DNA from: JACJYE01 sp964432875
GTDB taxonomy: Bacteria; Bacteroidota; Bacteroidia; Chitinophagales; Saprospiraceae
Assembly: GCA_964432875.1 (NCBI GenBank)
Contig: CAYSPJ010000214.1
Coordinates: 1-6,368 of the forward strand
Length of the DNA: 6,368 nt
Direction of reading: 5' to 3'
Part shown: one piece after another, positions 1 through 6,242 of the stretch
How positions within the stretch are numbered: position 1 is the stretch's first letter
Layout of the letters: each line of letters begins with the position of its first letter
Notes under the pieces: generated by a model
The model's input: only the letters and a program-made list of their open reading frames with translations
Databases searched by the model: none
What the model was told of the DNA's origin: nothing
Made by a program: the position numbers and the translations under genes

Positions 1-61
1 CGCTCCTTAGACGATGCAATGATGCAAGCGGGAAGTCCAATTCAAATATTGGAAGCAAAAT

Positions 62-84
62 CCCTCCCCTTACTCCCCTACCCC
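62..84 (-). other. G-quadruplex-capable tract just after the kinase-cyclase stop codon
   Basis: On the minus strand four G-runs follow the TAG stop (96-98) after 11 bases: GGGG-TA-GGGG-AGTAA-GGGG-A-GGG. Loops of 2, 5 and 1 bases satisfy the usual G3+N1-7 pattern, and ATTTTG follows. In the transcript this would lie in the 3' untranslated region. A role in 3'-end formation or mRNA stability is inference; no ordinary hairpin-plus-U-tract terminator is seen here. Confidence 0.4.
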
Positions 85-95
85 ACTCACGCGCC

Positions 96-3000
96 CTACT
101 TCCCCTCCATCAGTTCCACCCCCGTCCATTCTTCCGGCACGCCGTGGGTGACGAAATGCGCCGCCTTGTTTAAAAACAGGCGGGCGACGGTATCGCTGGG
201 GTTGTACTTCAACACCGCTTCAAAATCCATGATAGCAGCAGCGAACTCGCGGGCGAGATAATGCCCCATGCCCACATCGAAAGCGTCCAGCGTATGGGCT
301 TTTTGCTCGAAAACGCCGGGCTCGTCGCCATCGAAGCACTCATAAACTTTCACCGCATTGCGCTTGCCCTTCACCTGCACCTCGCCCAGGTAGCGGCAGT
401 GGAAAGCCGCCGGGTCATCCATTTTATCGAGGCTGTTCGTGCTCAACAGTATCTTCGCGCCATAGTACTTCGAGAGGGTTTCCAGGCGGCTGGCGGTATT
501 CACCGTATCGGCGATGGTAGCGGCATCCATGCGGCGGGCATCGCCGATGATGCCCATGATGAGCTTGCCCGTGTGCATGCCTATGCCTACCTGAATCGGG
601 ATGCGGCTTTTGGCGGCCCGCAATTGGTTGTAATCGGCGATGGCGCGCTGCAGGGCGATGGCGGCTTGCAGCGCGTCAGCGGGGTTGTGCGGGAAAATCG
701 CCATGACGCCGTCACCAAGGTACTGGTTGACGAAGCCGTGGTGCGCCTGGATGATGGGGCCCAGGCGGCCGTTGTAGGAGTTGACGAAGTTGAAGTTCTC
801 CTCCGGCGTCATGGTTTCCGATAAGGTGGTGTAATCGCGGATGTCAGCAAAAAGCACGGTGACTTCCCGCTCGGCATGGTCGCCGAGCAGCACCTCCGTG
901 ATGTTCTCCCGCCCGAGCGAGCGCAGGAATTCGCTGGGCACGAACTTGCCAGTAGCCACATTGATCCGATGCAAGTTCAACTGCATCTTCACGCGAGCCA
1001 GGAATTCAGCTTTGCTGAATGGCTTGGGCAGGTAGTCGTTCGCCCCGAGTGATAAGCCCTGCACCAGATCCGTCACCTGATTTTTCGCCGTGACCATGAT
1101 GACGGGCAGTTCGCTAGGCAGATGTTTTTCGCGGATGCGGCGGCATACCTCGAAGCCGCTCATCCGGGGCATCATGATGTCGAGCAGCACCAGGTCGAAT
1201 TTCTCGCCCTGCTCGATCAGGTGCAGCGCCTCCTCGCCGTTGAGGGCGGCAGTGATCTGATAGTGCGCCGAGGAGAGGTGGTTCTTCAGCACTTGCTGGT
1301 TGACCGGCTCATCATCCACCACCAGGATGTGGAGGAGCGCATCGTCGGCAATAGCGGCTGCGGAGGCCTCTACCGCTGGCACCGCAGCGGCAAAGGCCGC
1401 CGGCCCGACATCATGGGCGGCCAGACGGGATAAGGCCGCCGATCCCTCGTCGAATATCGCTGGTGTATCCGTTGCCGGCAGGGTGAAGTAAAAGGCCGAA
1501 CCCCGGCCTTCTTCCGATTCGAGCCGGATGGTGCCGCCGTGCAGTTCCACCAACTTCTTGGAAATCGAGAGCCCCAGGCCCGTACCGGAGAACTGTCGGG
1601 TAGCCGCCGCCTCACCTTGCACAAATTCCTGGAAGACCGCTTCCTGCAGGCCCGCCGGGATGCCGATGCCGGTGTCTTCAACCACCACTTCGACCAACCC
1701 GTTTTTAGTCGCTGCGGCGATCCGCACCTGGCCCGCTTCGGTAAACTTCACGGCATTGCCGACCAGGTTGAACAGGATCTGCTGCAGGCGGTTTTCATCG
1801 GCCTGCGCGGATAACTCGACGGGGACGTCGTTGATCAATTGAAGGTTTTTCCCGGCAGCGAGCAGCACCATGTTTTTCAGTACTACGTCGGCCAGCGCGT
1901 ATAGGCTCACCGGGCGCAGATGGAGCTGGATGTCGGCATTTTTGAGCTTGGAAAAATCCAACAGGTCGTTGACCAGGCTATTGAGGCGTTTGCCGGAGGA
2001 GATGGCCATGGCCAGGTTTTCCCGCAAATCGCCCGGCGTCAGGCGCTCTGCTTCGTCATAGAGGTGCTCGGTCAGGCCGATGATGCCCTGGAGCGGGGTA
2101 CGCAGCTCGTGCGAGGTATTGGCAAGGAACTGATCCTTGATGACATCCACCCGGCGGAGCTGCTCGCTGATCTCGCGCTCCTGGCGCAGCTTCTCCTGTT
2201 CGAGGCGCAGTTTTTGCTTTTGTTTCCTGACCTCCATCGTTCGGAACCATACCAGCAAGCCGATGCCAGCCAGCGCATAGAGGCCATAGGCCCACCAGGT
2301 GTGCCACCAGGGCGGCAGGATGGTGATGCGCACGCTGGTGCCTCCCATATTCCAGGCCCCCACGCTATTGGCACCCCTGACGCGGAAAACGTATTCGCCG
2401 GGCGGCACATTGATGTAGGGGGGTGTCTCCCCGCTCCGATCGTCATTGCGCCAGCCGATGTCGAAGCCTTCCAGCATGAATTGGAGCTGATTGGCTTCGG
2501 GATTATGGAAATCGAAGCAGGCGAGGGCGAAGGAAAATACGTTTTGGTGGTATGCCAACTGGATTGCCTCTACCTTCCATGCCGGTTCTTTCAGGACGGC
2601 CTCGGGGCCGGGCACGATCCGTTCTTCGAGCAGCTTGAACCCGATGATCCGCACGTCCGGCAGGGCGCTCTTCTGAGCGCGGAACAAGGTATCGGGACGG
2701 AAAGCATGGAAGCCCTCATTCCGGCCGAAGAGCAGTTCGCCATCGGTAGTGACGAAACTGCTGCCGTAGGCATATTTAGCCGGCCGCACGCCATGGGCTG
2801 CACCGAATACTGCCATAGCTTCGTTAGCGGGGTTGAATTCAATGAGGGCATCTCGCGTGCAAAACCAGAGTTTCCCGTCCGGGGCCATGCTCATCGACAA
2901 GAGGACGGAATTGGGCAGTACGCTATTGCCGGCATGGAATCTTTGCAGTGCGCCGGTGGCAGGGTTGAATTTTTGAAACCCGGCGCCAAAATCCATAAAC

Positions 3001-4838
3001 CAGATATTGCCTTTCTCATCGGTGGTGATGCCGCAGGCCAAGCCGCGCTGGCCTTTTACAAAATGCTGGAAGTTTTCGGCCCCCGGATTGAAGCGGTCGA
3101 GGAAAAGCGGTTGGTGGTGGTTGGCCTGGATGGAGCCGCCGCCCACCCAAAGGTTGCCCTGGGCATCTTCGTGCAGCCCCCAGACCAAATCCCCGCCGAT
3201 GCTGTTGGGGTCAGATGGATTGTGCCCGAAAGTTGTGACCTTGCCGCTCCTGGGTTCATAACGGGTCAGCCCGCTCCCCCAGCCAGGCAGCCAAAGGTTG
3301 CCCTCCCGGTCATTCAAAACCGGCCCGACCCAGCTTTCCAGCAGCTTTTCACTGACGCCCTTGGGCTTAAAGCGTTGGAATTGGGCTTCCCGAGGATCGC
3401 CCCAAAACTGCCCCTGATCGGTGCCAATCCAGATGTTGCCAGCCCGGTCGAGCGAAAGGCTGTAAATCCGCCGGGCCCGTTCGGCAGGCGGGAGGCCTTC
3501 ATTGAAGGGGACATTTTCCACCGTGCCAGCCCGGCGGTCAATGCGCATCAGCCGCGCCGGCATTTCATAGCCCATCCAAATGATGCCAGCCCGGTCTTGC
3601 AAAATCCCCCGCACCGGGGCGATGATGCTCGGCTGCACGAGCTGCTTATCAAAGAACGGGAACAGCTCATCTTGATTTCTGACCTTGAACACGGTATGCC
3701 CGTTGGAGGCGCTGGCGATCCAGGTCACGCCATCGCGGGTACGAGTGATCTGCCAGAGGAAATTGTTGGTCAAATCGCCAGGCTCGGGCCCTTTTTCGAA
3801 GTGCCGCAGGCTGCCAGAAACAGGGTCATAGACGTTCAGGCCGCCTTCCACCGCCGTGATCCAGATCCGCCCTTGCTCGTCTTCGATAATGGAAGAGACG
3901 TGAGCGACCCCCGGCTCTACTACCGAGGCGGGGTCCCGCAGATGGGGGCGGCTGAGCTTATCGGGCTTGGCCGGATCGTAAGCGAGGCGGGTGAAGGTGC
4001 CGGCCTGGCGGTCCATCAGGTGCAGCCCATCGCCGCGCGTACCCACCCAAAAGTTGCCTTTGCTGTCTTCGAACAAAGTGCGCACCTGGTTGTGCGCCAG
4101 GCTCTGCGGATCAGCTGGGTCGTGGAGGTAGCGGGTAAAGGTTTCAGCCTGCGGATCGTAGCGGTTGAGGCCCCCGTACTCCTTGCCCCGCTTGCCCTCC
4201 CCCCAGGTAAAGCCCGTGCCAATCCAGAGCGTACCCGACCGGTCTACGTACAAGGCCCGCACGGCATCATCGCTGAGGCTGTGCGGGTCGGCACGGTCAT
4301 GGCGAAAGCGTTTGAACTTGCCAGTCGAGCGGTCCAGCCGGTCCAGCCCTCCCATCCCGCCGACCCAGAGGTAACCTTGCTGATCTTCTACCACGACCGA
4401 AAGGGTATTGCTGCTCAAGCTTTCGGGATCGTCCGGATCGTGGTAGTAGCGGGTAAAAATCTCCCTTTCCGGATCGAAGGCGGTCAAGCCCCCATTGTCC
4501 CAGTGCGCCAGCCACAGGATGCCCTTGCTGTCCTGGTAAATCCACTCGACGTAATCGCCGCCGATGGAATTCGGGTTGAGCGGGTCGTGCCGATAGGTGA
4601 CGAAGTTTTGCCCGTCGAAGCGGTGCAGCCCCTCTTGCGAACCGAACCACAAGAAGCCGGCCCGGTCTTGCAGGATGTACTGGATACTGTTGCCGGGCGA
4701 GTCGCCTGGTAGGGTAAAGGCTTCAAAGCGGGGGTTGAACTTGGTGAACCCGCCTGGCGATGCTTGCGTGAACGCGGCATGAACGACAAGTAGTGCAAGA
4801 CAAGCGAATAAGACGTTGAGCCGGGCAGATTGCTTCAT
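96..4838 (-). CDS. Hybrid sensor histidine kinase with two-propeller sensor, receiver and class III nucleotide cyclase output
   Basis: Seen: signal peptide at residues 1-26; fourteen Reg_prop repeats (about 50-720, pattern D..GnlWvGt..GL.r.dp), enough for two seven-bladed propellers; Y_Y_Y domain (about 750-842); membrane helix 849-865; coiled coil 868-897; HisKA with H910 in SHELRTP; HATPase with N1024/N1028, DTGIGI at 1055 and GTGLGL at 1085; Ala-rich linker 1134-1167; receiver 1169-1290 with D1175/D1176, phospho-acceptor D1220, T1250 and K1272; cyclase 1320-1502 with metal aspartates D1332 and D1376 and transition-state N1447/R1451; TPR-like tail 1515-1580. Known: Reg_prop/Y_Y_Y kinases of Bacteroidota often sense carbohydrates and usually end in an AraC-type DNA-binding domain, absent here. 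Inferred: an inner-membrane receptor whose phosphorelay controls synthesis of a cyclic nucleotide. The purine-specifying positions are atypical (Q1372, A1440), so cAMP versus cGMP cannot be called. The start is chosen because the signal peptide begins at it. The frame is intact. No SusC/SusD or glycan genes are visible nearby, so the ligand is unknown. Confidence 0.95.
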   Translation of the reverse strand: MKQSARLNVLFACLALLVVHAAFTQASPGGFTKFNPRFEAFTLPGDSPGNSIQYILQDRAGFLWFGSQEGLHRFDGQNFVTYRHDPLNPNSIGGDYVEWIYQDSKGILWLAHWDNGGLTAFDPEREIFTRYYHDPDDPESLSSNTLSVVVEDQQGYLWVGGMGGLDRLDRSTGKFKRFRHDRADPHSLSDDAVRALYVDRSGTLWIGTGFTWGEGKRGKEYGGLNRYDPQAETFTRYLHDPADPQSLAHNQVRTLFEDSKGNFWVGTRGDGLHLMDRQAGTFTRLAYDPAKPDKLSRPHLRDPASVVEPGVAHVSSIIEDEQGRIWITAVEGGLNVYDPVSGSLRHFEKGPEPGDLTNNFLWQITRTRDGVTWIASASNGHTVFKVRNQDELFPFFDKQLVQPSIIAPVRGILQDRAGIIWMGYEMPARLMRIDRRAGTVENVPFNEGLPPAERARRIYSLSLDRAGNIWIGTDQGQFWGDPREAQFQRFKPKGVSEKLLESWVGPVLNDREGNLWLPGWGSGLTRYEPRSGKVTTFGHNPSDPNSIGGDLVWGLHEDAQGNLWVGGGSIQANHHQPLFLDRFNPGAENFQHFVKGQRGLACGITTDEKGNIWFMDFGAGFQKFNPATGALQRFHAGNSVLPNSVLLSMSMAPDGKLWFCTRDALIEFNPANEAMAVFGAAHGVRPAKYAYGSSFVTTDGELLFGRNEGFHAFRPDTLFRAQKSALPDVRIIGFKLLEERIVPGPEAVLKEPAWKVEAIQLAYHQNVFSFALACFDFHNPEANQLQFMLEGFDIGWRNDDRSGETPPYINVPPGEYVFRVRGANSVGAWNMGGTSVRITILPPWWHTWWAYGLYALAGIGLLVWFRTMEVRKQKQKLRLEQEKLRQEREISEQLRRVDVIKDQFLANTSHELRTPLQGIIGLTEHLYDEAERLTPGDLRENLAMAISSGKRLNSLVNDLLDFSKLKNADIQLHLRPVSLYALADVVLKNMVLLAAGKNLQLINDVPVELSAQADENRLQQILFNLVGNAVKFTEAGQVRIAAATKNGLVEVVVEDTGIGIPAGLQEAVFQEFVQGEAAATRQFSGTGLGLSISKKLVELHGGTIRLESEEGRGSAFYFTLPATDTPAIFDEGSAALSRLAAHDVGPAAFAAAVPAVEASAAAIADDALLHILVVDDEPVNQQVLKNHLSSAHYQITAALNGEEALHLIEQGEKFDLVLLDIMMPRMSGFEVCRRIREKHLPSELPVIMVTAKNQVTDLVQGLSLGANDYLPKPFSKAEFLARVKMQLNLHRINVATGKFVPSEFLRSLGRENITEVLLGDHAEREVTVLFADIRDYTTLSETMTPEENFNFVNSYNGRLGPIIQAHHGFVNQYLGDGVMAIFPHNPADALQAAIALQRAIADYNQLRAAKSRIPIQVGIGMHTGKLIMGIIGDARRMDAATIADTVNTASRLETLSKYYGAKILLSTNSLDKMDDPAAFHCRYLGEVQVKGKRNAVKVYECFDGDEPGVFEQKAHTLDAFDVGMGHYLAREFAAAIMDFEAVLKYNPSDTVARLFLNKAAHFVTHGVPEEWTGVELMEGK

Positions 4839-4854
4839 CGTAAAAGAGTTTGCT

Positions 4855-4862
4855 CAAATATA
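4855..4862 (-). promoter_or_regulatory. Candidate Bacteroidota -7 promoter element for the kinase-cyclase gene
   Basis: On the minus strand these eight bases read TATATTTG, an exact match to the TAnnTTTG -7 element used by the primary sigma factor of Bacteroidota. It lies 16 bases upstream of the start codon at 4838, which implies a leader of roughly ten bases. No convincing TTG-type -33 element is present at the usual distance upstream, where the strand is a run of C and T, so the call rests on the -7 box and its position alone. Confidence 0.4.
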
Positions 4863-4882
4863 GGGAAAATGGGGAAAGCGAT

Positions 4883-4894
4883 GGGCTTGTGCCC
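4883..4894. repeat. Small hairpin upstream of the kinase-cyclase promoter
   Basis: GGGC-TTGT-GCCC is a perfect 4-bp stem with a 4-base loop, 21 bases upstream of the candidate -7 element. No T-tract follows on either strand, so it is not an intrinsic terminator. It could be a small operator-like palindrome, but a stem this short can easily arise by chance. Confidence 0.2.
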
Positions 4895-4924
4895 AGGAAA
4901 AAAGCGGAGGTAAAAACGATATAA

Positions 4925-5134
4925 TTTTACTCCCCCCTAAAGCGCTACTATAACCAAACCATCCAATCCTGCCGGCACCTCGACGGTGAGACTGAAGTAG
5001 AAATCGCCTACTACGCCGTATTAGCGATGGACTTCCCCAACGGCCTCCAAAAGGGGCAGGAACTGGATTTGACGGGCAAATCCATCTTCAAATTTTCAGG
5101 CGCTAAAATCATCAAATTGACGGACATCAGCTGA
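4925..5134 (+). pseudogene. C-terminal remnant of an NTF2/SnoaL-like protein
   Basis: The plus strand is open in one frame for 69 codons and ends at TGA 5132-5134, but has no usable start: a TAA sits in frame at 4922-4924, and the first in-frame ATG (in AMDFPNG) falls in the middle of the domain. The peptide has an alternating beta-strand character, including VEIAYYAVLAMDFPNG and GKSIFKFSGAKIIKLTDIS. This resembles the last strands of the NTF2/SnoaL-like fold, where a G-x-S/A-x-F-x-F...G-K-I...TD ending is common. The remaining N-terminal half is not found in any frame of 4839-4924, a stretch occupied by the kinase promoter region. I infer a 5'-deleted remnant left by rearrangement. The family assignment is by eye from a short fragment. 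It converges with the FrnE-like gene, whose stop is 56 bases away. Confidence 0.5.
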
Positions 5135-5171
5135 TCCTCAGTTTCCAGGGAGTCCTTCAGCGACCACCATG

Positions 5172-5190
5172 CCCGCCCCCCCTTTTACCC
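5172..5190 (-). other. G-quadruplex-capable tract just after the FrnE-like stop codon
   Basis: Directly after the TAA stop (5191-5193) the minus strand reads GGG, TAAAA, seven G, C, GGG. Splitting the seven-G run gives four G-runs with loops of 5, 1 and 1 bases. Its placement matches the tract after the other gene in this window. No conventional terminator hairpin is visible in 5135-5190. Confidence 0.35.
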
Positions 5191-5931
5191 TTAATCCTCC
5201 CAAACCTGCTCCAAGACCTGCAAGAACAGCGCGCTGCCGCGTGCACCAGAGACGGCATATTTGTTTTGAAAGACGAAGAAAGGCACCCCGGTGACGCCCA
5301 CCTGGCGGGCGCGGAGGATATCCTGGCGCACCTCCTCGGCAAACGCATCGCTGGCGAGGGTTTGCTCCAGTTCGGCCTGCTCCAGGCCGATGGCCAGGCC
5401 GAGTTGGATAAGCGTAGCGTGGTCGGCCGTGTTTTTGCCCTCGCTGAAGTAAGCAGCGAAGAGGCGCTCCTCGGCCTCGTTTTGCAGGCCGTGCTTTTTG
5501 GCCAGGTGGGTGAAGCGGTGCGCATCGAAGGAATTAGCCACTACTGCCCGGTCGAAATCGTAGGACAGGCCTACGCTGGCGGCCATCTGGGTCACCTGCG
5601 CCATGGCTTCGCGGGTCTGCGCCATGCTCCAGCCCTTATTCTCTGACAAGGATTGCAGCACGCTCTTGCTGGGGTCGGTCTGCAGGCTGGGGTCGAGCTG
5701 GAAGCTCCGCCAAACCACTTCTACCTGCTCGCGCTGGGGGAATTGCGCCAGGGCCTGCTCAAACTGCCGCTTGCCGATATAACAGAACGGGCACATTACG
5801 TCAGACCAGATTTCCACGGTGATTTTTTGCATGTTTTGTTCTCGTGTTGTGGTTTGTGCTGCTGTATCGCCACTGGCAGCCAGGCATAAGGCTGATAGCA
5901 CAGCATAAATGGGTATGAAACGCCTGGGCAT
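5191..5931 (-). CDS. DsbA-family (FrnE-like) thiol-disulfide oxidoreductase with apparent signal peptide
   Basis: Seen: a 246-residue product. Residues 1-25 look like a signal peptide (RR, then the hydrophobic stretch IYAVLSALCLAAS, possible cleavage after TAA at 23-25). The DsbA-like fold begins at EIWSDVMCPFCYIG with active-site C47-P-F-C50. It contains an inserted helical domain and ends with the cis-proline segment GVPFFVF (P217) and NKYAVSGA near the C-terminus. Known: this matches FrnE/2-hydroxychromene-2-carboxylate isomerase-like proteins (PF01323), usually about 210-240 residues, several of which are disulfide oxidoreductases or isomerases. After signal cleavage the only cysteines are the CPFC pair. 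M34 (codon 5830-5832) is the start expected for a cytoplasmic FrnE and would give a typical 213-residue protein. I prefer the longer form because a well-formed signal peptide in frame is unlikely by chance and a strong Shine-Dalgarno-like site lies upstream. The TAA stop is at 5191-5193. Confidence 0.9.
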   Translation of the reverse strand: MPRRFIPIYAVLSALCLAASGDTAAQTTTREQNMQKITVEIWSDVMCPFCYIGKRQFEQALAQFPQREQVEVVWRSFQLDPSLQTDPSKSVLQSLSENKGWSMAQTREAMAQVTQMAASVGLSYDFDRAVVANSFDAHRFTHLAKKHGLQNEAEERLFAAYFSEGKNTADHATLIQLGLAIGLEQAELEQTLASDAFAEEVRQDILRARQVGVTGVPFFVFQNKYAVSGARGSALFLQVLEQVWED

Positions 5932-5950
5932 GTCGTCTGGTTTTGGTTTT

Positions 5951-5958
5951 ACCTCCTT
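5951..5958 (-). promoter_or_regulatory. Strong Shine-Dalgarno-like site upstream of the FrnE-like gene
   Basis: The minus strand reads AAGGAGGT here, a full match to the anti-Shine-Dalgarno sequence. The spacer to the ATG at 5931 is 19 bases, longer than the usual 5-10, and no ATG, GTG or TTG lies between in frame. An in-frame stop at 5968-5970 bounds the frame upstream. Bacteroidota generally rely little on this motif, so it may be incidental. It favours translation beginning near 5931 rather than at the internal methionine at 5832. Confidence 0.35.
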
Positions 5959-5993
5959 GAGGCGGCCTCAAAAGATTGGCTCATGGATTAGAT

Positions 5994-6015
5994 GTGGAAT
6001 TCAAGTTCATTCCAC
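5994..6015. repeat. Short degenerate hairpin of the GTGGAAT/ATTCCAC type
   Basis: Arms GTGGAAT (5994-6000) and ATTCCAC (6009-6015) flank an 8-base loop. The arms are the core of the longer palindromes at 6025-6305, but the conserved ~19-base loop of those elements is missing. It is probably a decayed or minimal member of the same family. It lies between the repeat array and the Shine-Dalgarno-like site of the FrnE-like gene, where that gene's leader might be. Confidence 0.5.
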
Positions 6016-6024
6016 CCCATTTAT

Positions 6025-6079
6025 CCCCCGCCAGCCCTGTGGAATAGCCCACGCCTATCCCTGGCTTATTCCACAGGGC
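6025..6079. repeat. REP-like palindromic repeat, copy 1
   Basis: Arms GCCCTGTGGAATA (6034-6046) and TATTCCACAGGGC (6067-6079) are perfect 13-base inverted repeats around a 20-base loop that ends in CCCTGGCT. The left side is extended by CCCCCGCCA (6025-6033), which has no partner right of this copy; GCGGGGG occurs only after copy 2. The loop aligns with those of copies 2 and 3 with five substitutions (four of them C/T) and one extra base, so the whole element is homologous, not just the stem. Confidence 0.8.
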
Positions 6080-6081
6080 CA

Positions 6082-6126
6082 GCCCTGTGGAATAGTCTAT
6101 GCTTAACCCTGGTTATTCCACAGAGC
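6082..6126. repeat. REP-like palindromic repeat, copy 2
   Basis: Left arm GCCCTGTGGAATA (6082-6094) pairs with TATTCCACAGAGC (6114-6126) with one mismatch at 6124. The 19-base loop (6095-6113) matches that of copy 3 at 17 of 19 positions. It begins two bases after copy 1 and has the same orientation, judged by the asymmetric loop. Within it TAACC-CT-GGTTA (6104-6115) is a second, overlapping inverted repeat that could compete with the main stem. Confidence 0.8.
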
Positions 6127-6129
6127 CTG

Positions 6130-6144
6130 CCCCGCATAGCGGGG
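6130..6144. repeat. Short GC hairpin C-CCCGC-ATA-GCGGG-G
   Basis: Six base pairs (6130-6135 with 6139-6144) enclose a 3-base ATA loop, directly after copy 2. The same CCCCGC/GCGGGG bases form the outer arms of copy 3 at 6243-6305, so this looks like a family outer stem standing alone. There is no T-tract, so it is not a standard terminator. Confidence 0.5.
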
Positions 6145-6160
6145 GCCAGCGGGAGAGAGG
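6145..6160. repeat. Purine-rich direct repeat box, copy A
   Basis: GCCAGCGGGAGAGAGG recurs at 6327-6342 as GCCAGCAGGAGAGAAG (14 of 16 identical, both differences transitions). Each box lies about 20 bases to the right of a long palindrome (copies 2 and 3). The repeated module therefore appears to be palindrome, then spacer, then box, rather than the hairpin alone. Confidence 0.55.
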
Positions 6161-6192
6161 GTTGTGCTTGGGGAAATGGGGTTTCAGTGGAT

Positions 6193-6206
6193 TAATGACC
6201 TCATTA
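6193..6206. repeat. Small AT-rich palindrome in the unique spacer
   Basis: TAATGA-CC-TCATTA is a perfect 6-bp inverted repeat with a 2-base centre. It lies in the only AT-rich, non-repetitive part of the array (about 6181-6240), which otherwise shows no gene or clear promoter. The tight symmetry is typical of operator sites, but its function is unknown. Confidence 0.3.
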
Positions 6207-6242
6207 GCCTATTAACACATGAGCGCAAAAGCATTGCCATCT

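Noticed and set aside
36..53. TCCAAT/ATTGGA inverted repeat as terminator of the kinase-cyclase gene
   Set aside because: The stem is only six mostly AT pairs, and no T-tract follows it on the minus strand.
261..824. A 187-codon plus-strand open frame under the cyclase domain
   Set aside because: Same antisense register as the real gene and covering its catalytic motifs; no independent protein-like signal.
1920..4712. A 930-codon open frame on the plus strand, antisense to the kinase gene
   Set aside because: It lies codon-for-codon in register opposite the real gene. Such frames stay open when the sense gene avoids TTA, CTA and TCA codons, which GC-rich usage does. Its translation shows no recognisable domain, while the minus-strand frame encodes a full set of them.
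4920..4925. TATAAT on the plus strand as a -10 box for the NTF2-like fragment
   Set aside because: The fragment has no start codon, no matching -35 is visible, and Bacteroidota housekeeping promoters use TAnnTTTG. This is a chance match in an AT-rich stretch.
5869..5931. Lipoprotein signal at C16 of the FrnE-like protein
   Set aside because: The residue before the cysteine is leucine (SALC), which does not fit a lipobox requiring G, A or S there; an ordinary signal peptide fits better.
5909..6195. Two plus-strand open frames of 65 and 67 codons over the repeats
   Set aside because: They translate the palindromic repeats themselves (recurring CGI and LWN peptides) and have no ribosome site or domain.
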